This document shows, in pieces, positions 5,771 to 10,351 of a stretch of 10,351 nucleotides of DNA (positions are counted from its first letter, which is position 1; every line of letters begins with the position of its first letter). Under the pieces are notes generated by a model. It saw only the letters and a program-made list of their open reading frames with translations, was not told the origin of the DNA and did no database searches. The DNA comes from an uncultured Prevotellaceae bacterium (GTDB lineage Bacteria > Bacteroidota > Bacteroidia > Bacteroidales > Bacteroidaceae): NCBI GenBank assembly GCA_905202115.1, contig CAJKQZ010000077.1, forward strand, positions 1 through 10,351, in the 5' to 3' direction. The position numbers were made by a program, and so were the translations under genes.

Positions 5771-7429
5771 ATGTATAGTCTCAATCTTGCCCTGTCGCCC
5801 CGCGACGCGGCCTCGGAGGAACGGATAAAGCTGAGGGCCGCACAGGAACTTGCCATTGACAGTCGCACGATAACCGCCTTGCGCATTGACAAACGCAGTA
5901 TCGACGCCCGTCAGCGCAATACGGTGTTGCGTCTTGCGGTGCGCGTTTATGTGAACGAGCAACCTCCGCTTAGCGAATACGAGGCGCCCGAATACAGGCA
6001 GGTGGAGAATGCCGCGCAGGTGGTAGTGGTGGGCGCAGGTCCTGGAGGCCTGTTTGCCGCGCTCAGACTTATAGAATTAGGACTGAAGCCTGTGGTGCTG
6101 GAGCGTGGCAAGAATGTGCGCGAACGCAAACGCGATATCGCGCTCATACCGAAAGAGCACAAAATCAACCCCGAAAGCAATTATTCGTTCGGTGAAGGAG
6201 GCGCAGGTGCCTTTTCGGACGGGAAACTTTATACACGCAGCAAAAAACGCGGGAGCGTGCAGCGCATTCTCGCCGCATTCTGCCGGCACGGGGCGGCCGA
6301 AGAGATTCTTTACGACGCACATCCGCATATCGGAACCGACCGTCTGCCGCGGATAATCGAAAATATGCGCAACACAATACTGTCTTGTGGCGGCGAAGTG
6401 CATTTCGAGACGCGCGCCGACGCAATCCTTACCGATTCGGACGGCGATGTGTGCGGCGTTGCCGCAAGCGATGGCCGCGAATACCGAGGTGCGGTAATAC
6501 TTGCCACGGGGCATTCCGCGCGCGACGTATACCGCTATCTGGGAGAGGCGGGTTTTGCGCTCGAAATGAAAGGCCTTGCTGTGGGAGTGCGCCTCGAACA
6601 TCCCAGCAGCCTTATCGACAGTCTTCAATACCATTCACGCAACGGTCGCGGGCAATATCTTCCCGCTGCCGAGTATTCCGTGGCGGCACAGGTGGAGGAT
6701 AGAGGCGTATACAGCTTTTGCATGTGTCCCGGAGGCTTCGTCGTTCCTGCGGCTACGGGAGCGCGGCAGCTCGTTGTGAACGGCATGAGCCCGAGCAACC
6801 GCGGCTCGAAATGGAGCAACGCCGGCATGGTGGTGGAAATGCACACCGAGGATTTGCAGGAGGCCTCTATTGACGCACTTATGCGTTCGGCAATGAACGA
6901 TGACGCTTTTGCCGAAGGACATACGGATTACGACAATCCTGAAAATCCTTTGCGCATGATGTATTTCCAGGAAGCATTGGAGCGTGAGTGTTGGTTGCAG
7001 GGAAATATGAAGCAGACGGCTCCCGCCCAGCGGATGAACGATTTCGTAAACAGGCATCTCAGTTACGACCTCCCACCTTCGTCGTATGCGGCGGGACTCG
7101 TGTCGTCGCCTTTGCACTTCTGGTTGCCCGCTTTCGTGTCGTCGCGTCTTGCGGAAGGCTTCAAAGTTTTCGGACGCAGGCAGCACGGTTTTCTTACCCG
7201 CGAAGCCTCGGTGATAGGTGTGGAAACGCGTACCTCTTCGCCTGTGCGTATAGTGCGCGACGGCGAATCGCTGCAGGCGCCCGAGAGGCGAGGCCTGTTT
7301 CCTTGCGGCGAAGGAGCCGGATATGCCGGCGGAATAGTATCGGCTGCAATCGACGGCGAGCGGTGTGCCGAAGCGGCCGCCGCGCTCGTCGGCACGTCGG
7401 CGAAATGGAGGGCCGTGGTGCGCCGGTAA
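5771..7429 (+). CDS. Uncharacterised FAD-dependent dehydrogenase (COG2509-like)
   Basis: Encodes 552 residues from the ATG at 5771. The frame is open from 5627, but those extra 48 codons cover the promoter and resemble no part of the family. Residues 1-80 form a small N-terminal domain. The FAD-binding Rossmann fold follows with VVVVGAGPGG (84-93) and acidic Glu111 at the end of the second strand (VVLERG). YSFGEGGAGAFSDGK (138-152), ATGHSA (245-250) and the C-terminal FAD motif LFPCGEGAGYAGG (509-521) complete the pattern of this family of predicted flavoprotein dehydrogenases. Substrate and physiological role are unknown to me. The protein is presumably cytoplasmic, with no signal peptide or membrane segment. 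It has its own promoter and is followed by thrA after 139 nt, probably as a separate unit; nothing ties it functionally to either neighbour. Confidence 0.85.
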   Translation: MYSLNLALSPRDAASEERIKLRAAQELAIDSRTITALRIDKRSIDARQRNTVLRLAVRVYVNEQPPLSEYEAPEYRQVENAAQVVVVGAGPGGLFAALRLIELGLKPVVLERGKNVRERKRDIALIPKEHKINPESNYSFGEGGAGAFSDGKLYTRSKKRGSVQRILAAFCRHGAAEEILYDAHPHIGTDRLPRIIENMRNTILSCGGEVHFETRADAILTDSDGDVCGVAASDGREYRGAVILATGHSARDVYRYLGEAGFALEMKGLAVGVRLEHPSSLIDSLQYHSRNGRGQYLPAAEYSVAAQVEDRGVYSFCMCPGGFVVPAATGARQLVVNGMSPSNRGSKWSNAGMVVEMHTEDLQEASIDALMRSAMNDDAFAEGHTDYDNPENPLRMMYFQEALERECWLQGNMKQTAPAQRMNDFVNRHLSYDLPPSSYAAGLVSSPLHFWLPAFVSSRLAEGFKVFGRRQHGFLTREASVIGVETRTSSPVRIVRDGESLQAPERRGLFPCGEGAGYAGGIVSAAIDGERCAEAAAALVGTSAKWRAVVRR

Positions 7430-7516
7430 GCATACAAAAGTTGCAGTGCGGCAAAAAATCATGTCGCAATGACCTAAAAAAGAAATTTTTTCGGGTAATA
7501 GTTTTGCAGGAATACT

Positions 7517-7524
7517 TACTTTTG
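7517..7524 (+). promoter_or_regulatory. Possible -7 box of a thrA promoter
   Basis: TACTTTTG matches TAnnTTTG exactly and would give a start near 7531 and a leader of about 38 nt. The expected -33 TTTG is missing at 19-21 nt; the best candidate is TTCG at 7490-7493 with a 23-nt spacer. No leader peptide rich in Thr or Ile codons was seen, so attenuation of the enteric thrL type is not supported. Confidence 0.4.
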
Positions 7525-7568
7525 CCGAAAAATCAGGGCTTAACATGCCTTTTTGATATAATTTGTTC

Positions 7569-9998
7569 ATGAGAGTACTGAAATTTGGAGGAACTTCCGT
7601 AGGTTCCGTCGAAAGCATAACCAACGTAAAGAAAATCGTAGAGGCCATAGACGAGCCGGTGGTAGTTGTGGTTTCCGCATTGGGCGGAATAACCGACAAA
7701 CTGATAGAGACATCTCGTCTTGCAGCGGCCGGAGATGAAAAATACAGCGAAGAATTCAACGCGATGGTAGAACGCCACCGCGCAATGGTGGAGGCCGTGA
7801 TTCCTGCAGGCGAGACGCGCGACGCTCTTAACGTGCGCCTCGAGGCTTTGCTCGGAGAATTGCGCAGCATTTACCACGGCGTATATCTTATCCGCGACAT
7901 GACGCAGAAAACCGCAAACGTAATCGTAAGTTACGGCGAGCGAATGTCGTCGCAGATAGTTTCCGCCTTGATCGACGGCGCGAGTTGCTACGATTCGCGC
8001 GAGTTCATTAAGACGGTTCGCAAGCACAATCGGAATCTCGTGGACTTCGATGTGACGCTGCGCCTTACGTTGCAGACTTTTGCCCGAATGCCTAAGATTG
8101 TGGTAGTTCCGGGATTTATTGCCAGCGACATTGCCGACGGAGAAACAACCAATCTCGGTCGCGGCGGCTCGGACTATACCGCTGCAATCATTGCGGCGGC
8201 TCTCAACGCCTCGGCGCTTGAAATCTGGACCGATGTGGACGGTTTCATGACTGCCGACCCGCGGGTAATTCCCAATGCCTACACAATCGACGAGCTTTCG
8301 TACAACGAGGCAATGGAGCTTTGCAATTTCGGCGCAAAGGTGATTTATCCGCCCACCATTTATCCTGTGCGGGTAAAGAACATTCCCATTTATGTAAAGA
8401 ACACATTCCGTCCCGACGCAAAGGGAAGCATAATCCATAAGGGGGTAATCAACGACACCCGCGCGATAAAAGGTATTTCTTCGGTCAAGAATACGAGTCT
8501 CGTGACTGTGTCGGGCCCTTCAATGGTTGGCGTGATAGGCGTTAACCGGAGAATATTCACCACTCTTGCCGACAACGGCATTAGCGTGTTCCTTGTGGCG
8601 CAGACTTCCTCGGAGGCCAGCACGAGCCTTTGTGTAACCGACGACGACGGCGAGAAGGCGCGCGAAGTTCTCGACGCCGAGTTCTGCAAGGAGATTTCTA
8701 CGGGAGCCATGAACCACACGCTGCTCACGCGCGAGCTTGCCACGATGTCGGTTGTGGGTGACAAGATGAAGCACACGGCCGGAATTGCAGGCAAGTTGTT
8801 CGGAGTGCTCGGGCGCAACGGTATAAACATCGTGGCAATGGCCCAGGGAGCCACCGAAACCAACGTTTCTATTGTGGTTGACCGCGCTTTCCTGCGCAAG
8901 TCGCTCAACGTAATTCACGACAGCTTCTTTTTGAGCGAGTATCAGGTCTTGAATCTTTTTGTGTGCGGCGTGGGCACGGTCGGAGCCAAGTTGCTGGAGC
9001 AGATTCAGGCGCAGCGCGAGAAGCTTAAGCGCGAACGCGGCCTCAAACTTAATGTTGTGGGAATAGCCAGCGGACATTACGCTGTTTTCAATCGCGACGG
9101 AGTGGATCTTGATAACTGCCGCGAGGCCTTGCTCAAAGGTGGCGAAAGCGATATAAAGCGTCTGCGCGACGAGGTGATAGGAATGAATATTTTCAATTCT
9201 GTTTTCGTGGACTGCACCGCCAGCCGCGAGGTGGCCGAGCTGTATCAGATGTTTTTCGAGCATAACATTTCGGTTGTGGCGGCAAACAAGATAGCGGCTT
9301 CCTCGTCATACGAGAATTACAGGAGGCTCAAGCAGACGGCAAGGGCAAAAGGCGTGAAGTATCTTTTCGAAACCAATGTGGGCGCCGGACTTCCGATTAT
9401 CAATACGATAAACGATCTCACCGGCAGCGGCGACAAGATTCTTTGTATCGAAGCTGTTTTGAGTGGAACGCTCAATTATGTGTTCAATGTGCTTTCCGAG
9501 AACGTTACTCTGAGCCGCGCCGTGCAAATGGCGCGCGATGCCGGATACAGCGAGCCCGATCCGCGCATAGACCTTTGCGGAAAGGATGTGATACGCAAAC
9601 TTGTTATACTTGCCCGCGAGGCCGGTTACAAAATCGAGACGGAAGATGTCGAGGCTGTGCCTTTCATTCCGGAGGAACTCATGAAAGGTTCGGTCGATGA
9701 CTTCATGAAACAGTTGCCGCAGCTCGACGAGGCGTTTGAGAAACGTCGCAGCGAGCTTGCTGCGCAGGGAAAACGCTGGCGCTATGTGGCCAAGTTGGAA
9801 AACGGTCACGCTTCCGTGGGCCTGCATGCCGTCGACGCGCACCATGCTTTCTACAATCTCGAGGGTTCGAACAACATAATACTCCTTACCACCGAGCGAT
9901 ACAGGGAATATCCCATGCACATCGAGGGCTACGGCGCGGGAGCCGACGTTACCGCCGCCGGAGTTTTTGCCGATATAATGAGTGTGGCGAATATTTGA
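7569..9998 (+). CDS. thrA: Bifunctional aspartokinase / homoserine dehydrogenase
   Basis: A fused enzyme of 809 residues carrying the first and third steps from aspartate to homoserine, as in E. coli ThrA (820 residues). The aspartokinase half has KFGGTSVGS (5-13) and GRGGSDYTA (197-205), followed by paired ACT-type regulatory segments at about 305-450 (SLVTVSGPSMVG; ATMSVVGDKM). The homoserine dehydrogenase half has its NAD(P) motif CGVGTVGAKL from 466, AANKIA (571-576), ETNVGAGLPII (601-611), GSGDK (619-623), SGTLNY (632-637) and the catalytic-region DPRIDLCGKD near 664. No break is seen. ATG at 7569 is chosen over a TTG two codons earlier because MRVLKFGG is the standard family start. The ACT region implies feedback control, probably by threonine. 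No thrB or thrC follows within the window; a terminator lies 54 nt after the stop. Confidence 0.97.
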   Translation: MRVLKFGGTSVGSVESITNVKKIVEAIDEPVVVVVSALGGITDKLIETSRLAAAGDEKYSEEFNAMVERHRAMVEAVIPAGETRDALNVRLEALLGELRSIYHGVYLIRDMTQKTANVIVSYGERMSSQIVSALIDGASCYDSREFIKTVRKHNRNLVDFDVTLRLTLQTFARMPKIVVVPGFIASDIADGETTNLGRGGSDYTAAIIAAALNASALEIWTDVDGFMTADPRVIPNAYTIDELSYNEAMELCNFGAKVIYPPTIYPVRVKNIPIYVKNTFRPDAKGSIIHKGVINDTRAIKGISSVKNTSLVTVSGPSMVGVIGVNRRIFTTLADNGISVFLVAQTSSEASTSLCVTDDDGEKAREVLDAEFCKEISTGAMNHTLLTRELATMSVVGDKMKHTAGIAGKLFGVLGRNGINIVAMAQGATETNVSIVVDRAFLRKSLNVIHDSFFLSEYQVLNLFVCGVGTVGAKLLEQIQAQREKLKRERGLKLNVVGIASGHYAVFNRDGVDLDNCREALLKGGESDIKRLRDEVIGMNIFNSVFVDCTASREVAELYQMFFEHNISVVAANKIAASSSYENYRRLKQTARAKGVKYLFETNVGAGLPIINTINDLTGSGDKILCIEAVLSGTLNYVFNVLSENVTLSRAVQMARDAGYSEPDPRIDLCGKDVIRKLVILAREAGYKIETEDVEAVPFIPEELMKGSVDDFMKQLPQLDEAFEKRRSELAAQGKRWRYVAKLENGHASVGLHAVDAHHAFYNLEGSNNIILLTTERYREYPMHIEGYGAGADVTAAGVFADIMSVANI

Positions 9999-10052
9999 TG
10001 AAATATAATATGGGGCAGCTGCCTCGGAGAAGATAATTATAGAAATAATATG

Positions 10053-10095
10053 AAACAATCATTAGGCGTTTCAAAACGCCTAATGATTGTTTTTT
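10053..10095 (+). terminator. Strong Rho-independent terminator after thrA
   Basis: A perfect 19-bp stem (10053-10071 with 10074-10092, core TTAGGCG/CGCCTAA) closes a two-base CA loop as drawn and ends in six T residues (10090-10095). The loop would relax to four or more bases. It begins 54 nt after the thrA stop and should end that transcript. An A run before the stem gives it partial function on the minus strand too. Confidence 0.9.
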
Positions 10096-10263
10096 ATGGC
10101 TTGGCAAAGAATCGGTCTCGGAAAGCATTTTCATTATTTGTCATAGCACTTTATTGTACCTTTAAGGCTTACGGCAGCCATGCGTCGCGAGAAAATTCCG
10201 GCGGTATGTTCCGGTTTAGCAAATAGTGTGCCGATAAAGAATCCGCGCCGCCTGGCCGTAGGG
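10096..10263. other. Non-coding stretch between thrA terminator and repeat copy 3
   Basis: No supported gene was found. A 58-codon frame (10050-10226, MKQSLGV to FRFSK) starts inside the terminator and has a hydrophobic middle (LFVIALYCTF), but has no recognisable family. Unlike copies 1 and 2, no long TTTAAAGTC-type palindrome precedes the repeat core here; only CCTTTAAGG is seen. Confidence 0.5.
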
Positions 10264-10351
10264 TTTTGCAGACAAAAACGGTCACCTGGCAAGTAATTGA
10301 AAATCAGCAGGTGTATATGTAGTAAAAAATATGTCTGAGATAATTCAAAAT
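10264..10351 (+). repeat. Dispersed repeat core, copy 3 (cut by window edge)
   Basis: Positions 10264-10342 match copy 2 (5321-5399) at 71 of 79 bases. The sequence then departs from copy 2 (ATTCAAAAT rather than TTTTAAAAT) before the window ends. The second half of the terminal palindrome, if present, lies outside. In this copy CACCTG (10283-10288) and CAGGTG (10308-10313) can pair, which the other copies cannot do exactly. Confidence 0.88.

Noticed and set aside
7473..7494. A6-GAAA-T6 hairpin between the FAD gene and thrA as a terminator
   Set aside because: The stem is only A-T pairs with a mismatch before two C-G pairs, and no T run follows outside the stem.
6635..7870. 411-codon minus-strand frame across the FAD gene and the start of thrA
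   Set aside because: It runs antisense through two well-supported genes and an intergenic region; no motif seen.
8520..9263. Minus-strand frames opposite thrA (also 7533-8438 and 9306-10058)
   Set aside because: Shadows of the thrA frame without domains or promoters.
10050..10226. 58-codon plus-strand frame starting in the thrA terminator
   Set aside because: The first 15 codons are the terminator stem, no family is recognised and no separate promoter is visible; a decayed gene cannot be fully excluded.
1..10351. CRISPR array, tRNA or rRNA genes
   Set aside because: The three repeats are kilobases apart and variably oriented, so they are not CRISPR; no cloverleaf or rRNA segment was recognised in the intergenic regions.

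Overview
The window looks like a chromosomal segment from a member of the Bacteroidales (Bacteroidota). Three things point there. The gene order argR - GNAT acyltransferase - argG - (pspC) - argC - argD resembles the arginine cluster of Bacteroides/Prevotella-type genomes. The thrA product is a fused aspartokinase/homoserine dehydrogenase of about 810 residues. Upstream of argR, and less perfectly upstream of the FAD-dehydrogenase gene, are promoters of the Bacteroidota form TTTG-N19-21-TAnnTTTG instead of sigma70 -35/-10 boxes. Genus cannot be fixed from the sequence.

Layout. Positions 1-114 hold an inverted, edge-truncated copy of a dispersed repeat plus a long palindrome. Positions 140-175 are a terminator for the minus-strand operon. 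Positions 209-4998 are one minus-strand operon of six genes, in transcription order argR, a GNAT-fold acyltransferase with a Cys-rich tail, argG, a small PspC-domain membrane protein, argC and argD. A strong promoter for it lies at 5028-5058. Positions 4999-5770 are non-coding and carry the second, complete repeat copy (palindrome 5262-5308, conserved core 5321-5399, perfect 42-bp palindrome 5383-5424). On the plus strand follow an uncharacterised FAD-dependent dehydrogenase (5771-7429) and thrA (7569-9998), then a strong terminator (10053-10095). The window ends in a third repeat copy (10264-10351).

How the genes work together. ArgC and ArgD carry out the third and fourth steps of ornithine synthesis on an N-acylated glutamate chain. 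ArgG makes argininosuccinate from citrulline and aspartate. ArgR is the arginine-sensing repressor and is itself the first gene of the operon it probably controls. The GNAT is a candidate for the N-acylation step that opens the pathway, which is otherwise not represented here. ThrA commits aspartate to the threonine/methionine/lysine branch, so both blocks draw on the glutamate/aspartate pool, but they are separate transcription units.

The least ordinary part is the repeat family. A conserved core of about 79 bp occurs three times: inverted on one side of the arg operon, direct on the other, and again after thrA. Two copies are accompanied at a fixed 12-13 nt spacing by a long palindrome whose arms differ between copies by paired substitutions. 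No transposase or other protein is associated with it here.
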